A model generated the notes under the pieces. The model was not told where the DNA came from. It ran no database searches and was given only the letters and a program-made list of their open reading frames with translations. From assembly GCA_903876815.1 (NCBI GenBank), contig CAIRBL010000100.1:1-9455 (forward strand): a DNA stretch of 9,455 nucleotides, given 5' to 3'. Shown here in pieces: positions 1 through 6,471 of the stretch. Numbering within the stretch: the first letter of the stretch is position 1; every line of letters starts with the position of its first letter. The position numbers and the translations under genes are program-made. The stretch comes from an uncultured bacterium (GTDB lineage Bacteria > Patescibacteriota > Patescibacteriia > UBA1558 > GWA2-36-10).

Positions 1-78
1 TGGCGTCCATAAAATAGCTAAAATAAAAGCCAAAGAAGTCAAGCTCAAAACTTTTATAACCAGAAAATTTACACTCAT
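1..78 (-). CDS. N-terminal fragment of a membrane protein, possibly an MraY-type phosphotransferase (partial, runs off window)
   Basis: Reading 78 to 1 on the minus strand gives an open frame of 26 codons starting with ATG and continuing past the window edge. The ATG overlaps the TGA stop of the preceding membrane gene as ATGA, a 4-base overlap typical of translational coupling. The peptide begins MSVNFLVIKV and ends FILAILWTP: one hydrophobic segment at about residues 5-24, followed by a Trp-Thr-Pro. From memory, Patescibacteria phospho-N-acetylmuramoyl-pentapeptide transferases (MraY/WecA superfamily) often start with a similar hydrophobic helix ending in WTP before a conserved loop. That conserved loop lies outside the window, so the identity is a guess. 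What is solid is a translated start of a membrane protein coupled to its neighbour. Confidence 0.55.
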   Translation of the reverse strand, partial: MSVNFLVIKVLSLTSLAFILAILWTP

Positions 79-434
79 ACATTGTAAGTTAAAATATTAA
101 AAAGAAAAATAAACATTGCAAAATTAAGCAACAAAGCCGCTAAAAGCAAAAATTGACTCCAAACAGCCTGTTTAGTCCATAAATATAGAGCCACCAAAGA
201 ATCAAAAATTGATAATAATAAACTGAGTGCAGGTAATATAAAAAGCCAACGCCAATGCCCTAAAATATCAAAGCCGAAATAAATATTATAATGAATAATA
301 GCTAAAGAACTTAAATGAAATTTTTTCAATAAAAATAACAACCAAGTTGATAAAATCAATAGAAGACTGGCATTTATCAACCAAAAATTTAATTTATCCT
401 TATAAAAAACTTTAAAACGACTTAAACCAAACAT
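75..434 (-). CDS. Small conserved-looking integral membrane protein, three predicted helices, function unknown
   Basis: A 119-residue protein with hydrophobic stretches at about residues 15-37, 62-86 and 93-115. A short polar segment between helices 1 and 2 contains HYNIYFGFDILG (about 48-59). This HYN-IYFG-D-G block feels familiar from small uncharacterised membrane proteins of Candidate Phyla Radiation genomes, but I cannot name a family. No catalytic motif is evident. The start is ATG at 434 with no Shine-Dalgarno sequence. The gene follows the NifU-like gene after 39 bases, the largest gap in the window, which contains a TATAAT hexamer on the coding strand. Its TGA stop overlaps the next ATG by four bases, so its product is probably made together with the downstream membrane protein. 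Function is not inferred beyond membrane location. Confidence 0.8.
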   Translation of the reverse strand: MFGLSRFKVFYKDKLNFWLINASLLLILSTWLLFLLKKFHLSSLAIIHYNIYFGFDILGHWRWLFILPALSLLLSIFDSLVALYLWTKQAVWSQFLLLAALLLNFAMFIFLFNILTYNV

Positions 435-439
435 ATTTG

Positions 440-445
440 ATTATA
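440..445 (-). promoter_or_regulatory. Possible -10 element (TATAAT) before the small membrane protein gene
   Basis: The 39-base gap after the Nfu gene, the longest in the window, has an exact TATAAT on the coding strand ending five bases before the ATG at 434. Transcription from it would begin at or next to the start codon and give a leaderless message. The position of a -35 (17-base spacer) is TTTTTT, a poor match. The gap is almost entirely A and T, so chance is a real explanation. Confidence 0.18.
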
Positions 446-473
446 TTTTAACATAAAATAAGAAAAAAATCCT

Positions 474-695
474 CTACACAGCCCTGACTTCTTTGATCTC
501 TGGCATTTGACTTTTAATTTCTTGCTCTACTAAATTTTTCAAAGTAAAATCGGCAATCGGGCAATGCGCACAAGCTCCTTGCAAGGCAACCTCAATTACT
601 CCAGACTCTTTGTCATATTTCATCAATTTAATATCTCCTCCGTCAGACTGCAAGGCGGGTCGTAAATTTTCTATAATTTTTTCTACTTTATCCAT
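474..695 (-). CDS. NifU C-terminal-domain Fe-S scaffold/carrier protein (NfuA/Nfu-like, stand-alone domain)
   Basis: This 73-residue protein consists of just the NifU C-terminal (Nfu) domain. Features seen are the N-terminal helix with LRPALQSDGGDI (about 11-22), a beta-strand region, and the CxxC pair C42-A-H-C45 followed by Pro, then a helix beginning TLKNLVE and ending near a PEIKEV motif. In this family the two Cys residues of a dimer hold a 4Fe-4S cluster that is handed to apo-proteins in the cytoplasm. Full-length NifU and NfuA carry further domains; the single-domain form is normal for Nfu-type carriers, so this is not a truncation. The stop is TAG. The gene starts with ATG at 695, three bases after the stop of the HIT gene, so it is almost certainly co-transcribed with it. 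No other Fe-S assembly gene is in the window. Confidence 0.93.
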   Translation of the reverse strand: MDKVEKIIENLRPALQSDGGDIKLMKYDKESGVIEVALQGACAHCPIADFTLKNLVEQEIKSQMPEIKEVRAV

Positions 696-698
696 AAA

Positions 699-1109
699 TT
701 ATTTTATTTTATCTTGTAAACACAAAAAAACTTCATCAATAGATTCTTCGGCTTGTGGACTTTTTTCCCAATGCACCAAACCATCTTGAGCATAACGTGG
801 AATAATGTGCCAATGTACGTGAGGAATCGACTGCCCAGAAATAGAACCGTTATTTAAACCTAAATTAAAATCCTCTGTGCCTAAAATGGACGCTAGCTGT
901 TTGGCTACTTTATGTACAACTTTATTAAGCATAGCTGCTTCTTCTTCTGATAACTTCACAAATAAATCTGTGTGTTTTTTTGGAACCACCAAACTATGCC
1001 CCCTAGTATTAGGAGCAATGTTTAAAAAAGCTAAATAATCTTCATCTTCATAAATTTTTTTAGCTGGCAAAGTGCCATCAATAATTTTACAAAAAATACA
1101 ATCCGTCAT
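699..1109 (-). CDS. HIT-family (histidine triad) nucleotide phosphoramidase/hydrolase, HINT-like
   Basis: A 136-residue protein covering the whole HIT domain. The hallmark triad is H97-x-H99-x-H101 within IPHVHWHIIP; the central His forms the nucleotidyl-enzyme intermediate in this superfamily. C4 and C7 (CIFC), H46 and H97 match the set that binds structural zinc in the Hint-type bacterial branch. The nucleotide-binding segment FNLGLNNGSISGQS lies just before the triad. Family members hydrolyse nucleoside phosphoramidates or dinucleotide substrates in the cytoplasm; the exact substrate cannot be read from sequence. The ATG at 1109 lies one base after the TAA of the GT-C gene (TAA-T-ATG), with no Shine-Dalgarno, so its expression may depend on read-through from the glycosyltransferase operon. 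The 3' neighbour is the Nfu gene, three bases on. Confidence 0.95.
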   Translation of the reverse strand: MTDCIFCKIIDGTLPAKKIYEDEDYLAFLNIAPNTRGHSLVVPKKHTDLFVKLSEEEAAMLNKVVHKVAKQLASILGTEDFNLGLNNGSISGQSIPHVHWHIIPRYAQDGLVHWEKSPQAEESIDEVFLCLQDKIK

Positions 1110-1110
1110 A

Positions 1111-1887
1111 TTAATTAGTGCTAATTATAATAAATAATCTAAAATTTTTATCAATTTTTGTCATTTGCACCAGCTCCAAATTATACTCTCTAGCCTCTTC
1201 ATTCATCAACTGTATCTCATTATCTGCTTTATCAGTAAAATAAAAAACTTCTCTAGCTGATCTCAAATTTTCTATCCTTGACCAGAGCGGCAAATCGGCT
1301 TGTGGTACAAAAACAGAAAAAACTGGAAAGAAAATCTTATCACTTCTATCTGTCATAATCACAGCTGATGGTGGTACGATATTTTTTACTGCTTGAAACT
1401 GTTGATAATAAGTCAAAATATTTTTTTTAGTTTCCAACAAACCATCATAGGGAGCGAAAAATGCCAAACGCAAAGAAAAAATACTCAGACATAAAATTAA
1501 AAATATATTTGATACTAATTTTATTTTTTTACATTTTTTAAATTTGCTTGCTAAATAATCTCCGACAGACAAGATACCTAGCGCTACAAAAGGTAAAAGC
1601 AAAATATAAATTGGCAAAAAATAGCGCACATAAGAAATGCTAATACTATTATAGGTTTTGACCATTGGATCTGCTAATTCCCAATTGGCATAGTAAATCA
1701 AAATCAGCAGACTGATAAACAAACTCAAGAAAAAATATCTGAACCAAATTTTAAAAAGTGACGTTTTATTTTTAAAAATATTAAAAAGTGCGATACCTGC
1801 AAAAATATAATAAGGCCAAATTAATAAAAATAAATAATGATAAATATTGCTAAAAAAAAACTTTAGTATGCCAAGAAAATGGCACAA
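1111..1887 (-). CDS. C-terminal portion of a frameshifted GT-C-fold membrane glycosyltransferase
   Basis: This frame gives 258 residues if begun at a TTG (1887), but that start lies inside the upstream reading frame, just after an in-frame TAA, and is probably not used. Real homology most likely begins at about SNIYHYLFLLIWPYY, immediately after the nine-T run (coding strand) at 1860-1852. From there come several hydrophobic helices (roughly residues 16-37, 47-66, 86-108 and 126-145 of this frame), including SYVRYFLPIYILLLP. This resembles the late transmembrane helices with the RY-LP segment seen in many PMT/ArnT-type GT-C enzymes. A soluble tail of about 95 residues follows, with no motif I recognise. 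It continues the protein encoded at 1850-2749: dropping one T from the run yields a single 545-residue protein. Type and family are well supported; the state of the gene (sequence error, pseudogene, or slippage-expressed) is not. Confidence 0.75.
   Translation of the reverse strand: MCHFLGILKFFFSNIYHYLFLLIWPYYIFAGIALFNIFKNKTSLFKIWFRYFFLSLFISLLILIYYANWELADPMVKTYNSISISYVRYFLPIYILLLPFVALGILSVGDYLASKFKKCKKIKLVSNIFLILCLSIFSLRLAFFAPYDGLLETKKNILTYYQQFQAVKNIVPPSAVIMTDRSDKIFFPVFSVFVPQADLPLWSRIENLRSAREVFYFTDKADNEIQLMNEEAREYNLELVQMTKIDKNFRLFIIISTN
1850..1861 (-). other. Nine-T homopolymer causing the frame break in the GT-C gene; possible slippage site
   Basis: On the plus strand nine A's run from 1852 to 1860, between T1851 and C1861. 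On the coding strand this reads GTT TTT TTT TAG C, ending the upstream frame. Removing a single T joins the frames as V-F-F-S-N-I-Y. The end of the run, TTT TAG C, has the form of a +1 slippery site: a Phe tRNA on UUU can re-pair with the next UUU when the stop codon sits in the A site, as in the CUU-UGA-C site of prfB. No Shine-Dalgarno-like stimulator precedes it. It is the longest single-base run I noticed in the window; runs of eight at 1431-1438 and 3317-3324 lie in intact frames. Confidence 0.7.
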
Positions 1888-2749
1888 TTAAAAATTGCCA
1901 AATTTTTAAAATACTAAAATTATGCTGTGAAAACTCAGTTGGTAAAGTGCTTGTTTGAAAATTTAAATACCCAAAAGACAAATAAGATCCATAGGTCAAT
2001 TTATTTAAAATCAAAGTTATGCTTACCAAACAAAAAGCGATTAATAAAAAAATAAATATTTTTTGTTTGTTTAAATAAAGATGAAAATAATAAATCAACA
2101 AAAGTAACAATACTAATAGCCAAATAATTTCATTTGGCCGCATCAAAATTGCTAAAAGAAAAAATATACTCGCTAAATAAAAATATTTTTTATCTCTTAC
2201 TAAATATATATACAAAGAGGCTAATAAAAAAGTTATAAATAAAACATTAGGCAACATAACCTCGTTAGCAAAAAAGAACCATGGCGCAAAAAAAGCTAGT
2301 AAAATACCACTCAAAAAACCCAAAATATCTGAAGAAAAAATATGAGCAACTAAACGATAAAATAAAAATATACTCACAGCAGCCAAACAGGGAGTAAAAA
2401 ATAAAATACCTAAACTACCAAAAATTTTTGTAAAGAAAGCAAATATCAACAAAGGCCACAACCAAGTCATAGGCACTAAATTAGAATTTATTACATTAAT
2501 ACTTCTTGTATGTAATAAATTATCAGTCAATAAATTTAAAGGCTCAAATTGAAAAAAATGATAAGTCTCAGAAAACAATTTACTAAAAAAATAGTTAGCA
2601 TTACTATCGGGCCAATTAAAAATAAGATGACCAAAAATTTGATAATTTGGTAACCAAACAAAAAAATTATTAAAATTATAAAACAAAAAAGCAAAAACTA
2701 GTACTACTAAAATATAATGATTAAATTTTTTATTTAGTATTTTCTGCAT
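1850..2749 (-). CDS. N-terminal portion of a GT-C-fold integral membrane glycosyltransferase (frameshifted at its 3' end)
   Basis: This frame encodes 299 residues and stops at TAG directly after a run of nine T's. It has an N-terminal helix (about 11-33), then a long extracytoplasmic-type loop with an acidic residue in NWPDSNANY (D48) and R82 in HTRSIN, then many helices (about 96-113, 116-135, 142-160, 165-183, 189-203, 208-223, 230-248). MRPNE sits at about 203-207. An acidic residue in the first external loop and repeated helices are the layout of GT-C enzymes (PMT/ArnT/GT39/GT83-like), which move a sugar from polyprenyl phosphate to an acceptor outside the membrane. Acceptor and sugar cannot be told. 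The frame alone lacks the last helices; they are encoded in another frame at 1111-1851. The ATG at 2749 overlaps the GT4 gene by 20 bases, and an in-frame TAG two codons upstream rules out a longer start. Confidence 0.82.
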   Translation of the reverse strand: MQKILNKKFNHYILVVLVFAFLFYNFNNFFVWLPNYQIFGHLIFNWPDSNANYFFSKLFSETYHFFQFEPLNLLTDNLLHTRSINVINSNLVPMTWLWPLLIFAFFTKIFGSLGILFFTPCLAAVSIFLFYRLVAHIFSSDILGFLSGILLAFFAPWFFFANEVMLPNVLFITFLLASLYIYLVRDKKYFYLASIFFLLAILMRPNEIIWLLVLLLLLIYYFHLYLNKQKIFIFLLIAFCLVSITLILNKLTYGSYLSFGYLNFQTSTLPTEFSQHNFSILKIWQFLIVPFSWHTKVFF

Positions 2750-3935
2750 TTGCTAAATCTAAAATTTTTTTAATATACTCTGTAACAATATAAGGTTTAA
2801 CGCTTTGACGACAATGATCTGCTAATAAATGAATCTTGTCTCTTTGCTGATAAAGACTAGCGATCTTTTCTTTGAGACCTACCTTATCACCAGCTGGATA
2901 AACCCAGCCGTTTTTGGTTTCTTGGATTAATTCTGCTGTACCACCAATATTAGCCGCTATCACAGGCAAACCGAGCGCCAAAGCCTCATAAATAACACTG
3001 GGAGAATTTTCATAGCACAAAGAAGGTACCACCAAGACATCGGCTTTCTGCAAAACAGGCAGCATCTCTTGATGAGACATCCAACCATAAAATTTTATAT
3101 TTTTATTTTGACTAGCTGATTTTTTAGCAAGAACCAAATCCTGACCTACGCCAATAATGTGTAATTTAAGATTTGGTAAATTTAAACTATTCACAACTTC
3201 AATCAAATCAAAAATTCCTTTGGATTTATTTACTTGCCCTAAAAATAATAAATTAAGATTATAATCTGGATTTTTGATAATTTTCACAATATTTTTTAGC
3301 GGATTTGGCAATACTATTTTTTTTGATTTAGGGAAAAAACCAAAATCATTATAATAATTTAACAAAAATTTTGATGGCGAAATAATCACTTCAGGAGAAG
3401 CAAATAGCCAGCGCATTAATTTTGGATATCTAATGCTCTTAAAAAAACGATGCTGCAAATTATTTTCCTGACCGTACAAAATAAGTCCTGACGGTGTAAC
3501 CAACTGCACATCATGCACAGTATGCCAATGTCTAATTTTTAAACGACGCAACAGTAAAGGCACCAAAAAACTCAATCCCATTAAATTATGGGTAATAATT
3601 AAATCCGGCTTTTCTACTAAGAGAATTTTTCTTATTTTAAAATAAGAAAAAATATTAAAAATATCAAATAGGTGCCAAAATAATCTAAGAAAATGAGGAA
3701 ATTTAAAATCATTTAAATAGTAATAAAAATTTAAAGGAAAAAACCGATAAACATTCATCTGCTCATTGAGATCTTTGGATATGAGCAAAGAAGATAAATT
3801 ATGAAATGGCTTAGAGCTAATTACAAAAACATGCTGCCAAGATTTTTTTAAACCATCAGCTTCTAAGGCCGCTATCAACTCAGCGCCGCCCCTGACAAAA
3901 GGTGGATATAAATTAGAAATTATTCCTATTTTCAT
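2730..3935 (-). CDS. GT4-family glycosyltransferase (GT-B fold), acting on a lipid-linked or surface glycan
   Basis: A full-length 401-residue GT-B protein. The N-terminal domain starts MKIGIISNLYPP with the Gly-Gly loop at 16-17 (VRGGAE) and includes DLIITHNL (111-118). The C-terminal nucleotide-sugar domain starts at about 228 with LLFLGQVNKSKGI, followed by LHIIGVGQD (258-266). The GT4 signature EX7E spans E309-E317, then LPVIAANIGGTAELI. In this family the motif binds the donor sugar-nucleotide in a retaining transfer; most members act at the inner membrane face on lipid-linked acceptors. An aromatic-rich stretch at about 65-100 (YYYLNDF, LFWHLFDIF) could contact membrane. Donor and acceptor are unknown. 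The ATG at 3935 lies inside the previous GT4 gene (23-base overlap) and its end overlaps the GT-C start by 20 bases, so the three genes are translationally linked. No Shine-Dalgarno precedes it. Confidence 0.93.
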   Translation of the reverse strand: MKIGIISNLYPPFVRGGAELIAALEADGLKKSWQHVFVISSKPFHNLSSLLISKDLNEQMNVYRFFPLNFYYYLNDFKFPHFLRLFWHLFDIFNIFSYFKIRKILLVEKPDLIITHNLMGLSFLVPLLLRRLKIRHWHTVHDVQLVTPSGLILYGQENNLQHRFFKSIRYPKLMRWLFASPEVIISPSKFLLNYYNDFGFFPKSKKIVLPNPLKNIVKIIKNPDYNLNLLFLGQVNKSKGIFDLIEVVNSLNLPNLKLHIIGVGQDLVLAKKSASQNKNIKFYGWMSHQEMLPVLQKADVLVVPSLCYENSPSVIYEALALGLPVIAANIGGTAELIQETKNGWVYPAGDKVGLKEKIASLYQQRDKIHLLADHCRQSVKPYIVTEYIKKILDLANAENTK

Positions 3936-5073
3936 TAACGCAATTTTTTAAAACATTCTCTAGCTTATAACCGACTGTTTCCCAGGTATATTTTTGCACA
4001 ACTTTATTCCTACCGGCTATACCATAATTTTGTCTGGTTTTATTATTGGTTAATAAAACTTTGAGCATGGCAATTAAGTTATCTACACTGCCAGGTTTAA
4101 CTAATAGGCCAGTTTTTAATTTATCAACTACCGATCTAACACCAGGCAAATCAGAAGCAACTACTGGCGTACCAGATGACATGGCCTCTAAAGCCACAAT
4201 ACCAAAGGCCTCTGATTTATCAATGGATGGTAAAACTAAAATATCGGCTAAATTATAAAAACGCGGTAACATATTGTCTTGTACAAAACCTGTGAAAATA
4301 ATTTTTTTACTTAAACCAAAAGAATCAACCATACTCTGATAACCACTCTTAAGGTCTCCATCGCCAGCAATCAAACAGCGTACATCATCACTGTCAGCAA
4401 AAGCCTGCATAGCTTGAATCAAAACATTAACCCCTTTAAAATAATGAGCCTTATCTAAACCACCGACAAATAAAATAATTTTTTTATCGTACAAATCATA
4501 TTTTTGTAATAACTCTTTATCTTTTGGTCTTGGTTTGAACAACAAATGATTAACACCACAAGGAATTTCTATAAATTTTTCTGGCTCTATCTTAAAACGA
4601 CTAGCTAAATTCGAAGCTTTGGCATAATCAAAAGAAGTTACAATAATCTTGTCAGCTCTATCTAAAATTTTTGGTAGGACATATTGTGTGTGCCATTTAA
4701 AAAATTTTGCCAATACACCAGTACCTACTACATCCATGTGATAAGTTACAACTAGCTTAATGTCTTTTATTTTGTCTAAAAAATAAATAGTTTCCGCACC
4801 ACCAAAAAAAGGATAGTGCAAGTGCACTACATCAAACTTTGGTAAATGCCACCAAAGTTGGGGTAAAATACCAGCATTACCATATTTAAACCAAGGCTTC
4901 AATCTTTTGACTTGAAATGGTAACTCCTCATCTTTTTTCACTTTTTTATACTTAGGCGTAAAGACGGTCACGTCATGACCTAAGGTAGCCAAAGACCAGG
5001 CATTATAATAAGCCACATTACCCATGCCTCCTCTATATGGTGGAAAAGTAGCTGAAACTTCTGCAATTTTCAT
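3913..5073 (-). CDS. GT4-family glycosyltransferase (GT-B fold), mannosyltransferase-like
   Basis: A 386-residue, full-length GT4 enzyme. The N-terminal domain opens MKIAEVSATFPPYRGG with the Gly-Gly loop at 15-16, then FDVVHLHYP (80-88) and TYHMD (110-114), common in phosphatidylinositol-mannosyltransferase-like GT4 proteins. The donor domain has PCGVNHLLF (171-179), LFVGGLDKAHYFKG (201-214), CLIAGDGD (233-240) and the EX7E motif E288-E296 within SEAFGIVALEAMSSGTPVV. This is a closer match to textbook GT4 members than its 3' neighbour, and the two look only distantly related, so they likely add different sugars or linkages. The sugar is not predictable from sequence. The gene starts 29 bases after the GT2 stop; this gap holds a TATAAT-like element. 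AACAGG abuts the ATG and is too close to act as a normal ribosome binding site. Confidence 0.94.
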   Translation of the reverse strand: MKIAEVSATFPPYRGGMGNVAYYNAWSLATLGHDVTVFTPKYKKVKKDEELPFQVKRLKPWFKYGNAGILPQLWWHLPKFDVVHLHYPFFGGAETIYFLDKIKDIKLVVTYHMDVVGTGVLAKFFKWHTQYVLPKILDRADKIIVTSFDYAKASNLASRFKIEPEKFIEIPCGVNHLLFKPRPKDKELLQKYDLYDKKIILFVGGLDKAHYFKGVNVLIQAMQAFADSDDVRCLIAGDGDLKSGYQSMVDSFGLSKKIIFTGFVQDNMLPRFYNLADILVLPSIDKSEAFGIVALEAMSSGTPVVASDLPGVRSVVDKLKTGLLVKPGSVDNLIAMLKVLLTNNKTRQNYGIAGRNKVVQKYTWETVGYKLENVLKNCVNENRNNF

Positions 5074-5093
5074 CCTGTTAGATAGTTAATTTC

Positions 5094-5099
5094 ATTATA
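5094..5099 (-). promoter_or_regulatory. Possible -10 element (TATAAT) before the first GT4 gene
   Basis: The coding strand of the 29-base gap between the GT2 and GT4 genes reads TGGTAATATAATG. It contains an exact TATAAT about 20 bases before the GT4 ATG, and a TG dinucleotide upstream that could make an extended -10 with the overlapping TAATAT. I find no good -35 at 16-18 bases; GTGACT lies about 24 bases away. In DNA this AT-rich the hexamer can arise by chance, so this is only a candidate internal promoter. Confidence 0.2.
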
Positions 5100-5102
5100 T
5101 TA

Positions 5103-6167
5103 TTACCACACAATAAAAAACCTAGTCACCTCAAAATAAAAATCAAACATAAAATTTGCTATACGCAAAAGCGGTGAATCAAGCGGCTGAAATAAAATAC
5201 GCCCTGCAAAATTATCTAGTATATTTCTATCATTTATCACTCTTAAACTCTGGATTTTTTTTCTATACCTTAATAATATCTGCCATTCTTTTTTCACAAA
5301 AATCCATTTGTAACTCTTGATTTTATTCTTTAAATAATGATTACGCCAAGCAAAATATAATTGTCCAAATTCCATCAATAGCCAAGCAGGAAAGAAAAAA
5401 ATAAGAGTCAGTAATTTATAATTTTTTAATAAAATCCACAGCCTATTTCTTTCAAACCAATATACTTGACGCATACTACGAGAAAATTGATATTTATGAT
5501 ACACAACGCTTTCTGGAATCAAATAATTGTCATAGCCTAAGAGCTGTAAAGACCAACCTAAATCTAGGTCTTCCAAATAAGCAAACATTGTTTCATCAAA
5601 TAAATAGCCCAAAGTATTTAACGCCTCCATGTTTACTAACACCCCAGCACCAGAGGCATAGTTAATCTTGGTGATGACTTGATCCGCTGGATCAAATTTA
5701 CCGCTGTCCTTGCCGTAGCCAAAACCTAAAAAATGAATAACATTACCAACGGTATTAATCTTTTCTGTTTCCGGAAATAATTTGAGCTTGGACTGCAAAC
5801 TGCCAAACTTATTTTCTCTTGCAAAATCATATAATGGTTGCAAAAAACCAGGACTCACTTCTGTGTCCTGATTGAGTAAATAAATGTATTTTACGTTTAG
5901 TTTTTTTGCATAACTATAAGCTAAATTATTGGCTCCAACATAGCCGGTATTTTCTGAGTTTTCTAATAAAGTAAATTGCGGAAAATTATTTTTAATAAAT
6001 GCAACTGAATCATCTTTAGAAGCATTGTCTACAATTACAATTTCCAAATCAAAATCAAGATAATTTTCCTGCGCCAACTGTGGTAATAAGCTACGCAAAT
6101 AATCTAGACCATTAAAACTTGGTATAACAATGATGATTTTATCTTTTTTCTCCATTTTTGATAGCAT
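5103..6167 (-). CDS. GT2-family glycosyltransferase, rhamnosyltransferase-type (WbbL/RfbN-like)
   Basis: A 354-residue GT-A protein (350 if the second ATG is used). Seen: IIVIPSFNG (12-20), IVDNASKDDS (45-54), ENTGYVGANN (72-81), the DxD-like NQDTEV (99-104), the loop ASGAGVLV (171-178), and the acidic catalytic segment DETMFAYLEDLDLGW (191-205). These are standard for the branch of inverting GT2 enzymes that includes dTDP-rhamnosyltransferases; many members of that branch use other sugars. The C-terminal 100 residues hold a hydrophobic stretch (about 250-272), then a basic region, suggesting membrane association. The first ATG (6167) directly follows GAGAGG with no spacing; the second (6155) is 12 bases after it and gives MEKKDKIIIVIPSFNG, a more usual start. 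I favour 6155 but cannot exclude 6167. Either overlaps the DUF2304 gene, by 17 or 29 bases. Confidence 0.92.
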   Translation of the reverse strand: MLSKMEKKDKIIIVIPSFNGLDYLRSLLPQLAQENYLDFDLEIVIVDNASKDDSVAFIKNNFPQFTLLENSENTGYVGANNLAYSYAKKLNVKYIYLLNQDTEVSPGFLQPLYDFARENKFGSLQSKLKLFPETEKINTVGNVIHFLGFGYGKDSGKFDPADQVITKINYASGAGVLVNMEALNTLGYLFDETMFAYLEDLDLGWSLQLLGYDNYLIPESVVYHKYQFSRSMRQVYWFERNRLWILLKNYKLLTLIFFFPAWLLMEFGQLYFAWRNHYLKNKIKSYKWIFVKKEWQILLRYRKKIQSLRVINDRNILDNFAGRILFQPLDSPLLRIANFMFDFYFEVTRFFIVW

Positions 6168-6471
6168 CCTCTCTAACTAATTTTGTAATCAACTTATCAG
6201 TTTTATCTAAACGAATAAAAATTTTAAAAATTAAATAAAAAATTAAAATGATAGACAAATAAACGATCAAATCCGCTCCTCTCCCTATGCCTAAAAAATT
6301 TGCCAAATAAGTAGTTATATCTGGCTGCCAAAATACTAACAAAATTGCCAGCCACAAAACAAACCAAATCAGAAAACTTACAAGACCTACTTTATTTTGT
6401 TGCCATTGTTTGAATATTTTGATCCAAATCAAAACAACCAAAAAAGTAATAAAAATTTGTAACCACATCAT
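6139..6471 (-). CDS. DUF2304 small membrane protein, likely partner of the adjacent GT2 enzyme
   Basis: A 110-residue protein with three hydrophobic helices (about 5-20, 29-48 and 68-86). The DUF2304 (PF10066) pattern is clear: P50, a short segment, then LGIGRGADLIVYLSI (60-74), and a cytoplasmic tail with a KLVREDAI-type motif (97-104). The family's role is not fully defined. Members are recurrently found next to GT2 enzymes that make polyprenyl-phosphate sugars; as I recall, the streptococcal GacJ protein that stimulates the GacI transferase is of this type. Here the neighbour GT2 has no transmembrane helices, so DUF2304 could anchor or activate it. The gene begins ATGATG, with the first ATG overlapping the GT2 stop TGA (4 bases), indicating tight coupling. 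The second ATG (6468) is an equally possible start. Its end overlaps the next GT2. Confidence 0.9.
   Translation of the reverse strand: MMWLQIFITFLVVLIWIKIFKQWQQNKVGLVSFLIWFVLWLAILLVFWQPDITTYLANFLGIGRGADLIVYLSIILIFYLIFKIFIRLDKTDKLITKLVREDAIKNGEKR

Noticed and set aside
1885..1887. TTG as a true start for an independent 258-residue protein
   Set aside because: A TAA stop lies immediately upstream in frame, there is no ribosome binding site, and its first 12 residues are an out-of-frame reading of the GT-C gene. The frame-joined model explains the sequence better.
4046..4258. Plus-strand open frame of 70 codons
   Set aside because: It lies wholly antisense within the strongly supported GT4 gene (3913-5073), over its EX7E region, and its translation shows no domain.
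2730..5073. Recent tandem duplication of the two GT4 genes
   Set aside because: Apart from the MKI start, the Gly-Gly loop and EX7E there is little shared sequence, so they are separate family members rather than a recent copy.
75..6470. Recoded UGA (code 25, Gracilibacteria-like)
   Set aside because: TGA ends two genes (stops at 77-75 and 6470-6468) at ATGA junctions with the next gene, and no supported gene contains an internal in-frame TGA, so the standard bacterial code fits.
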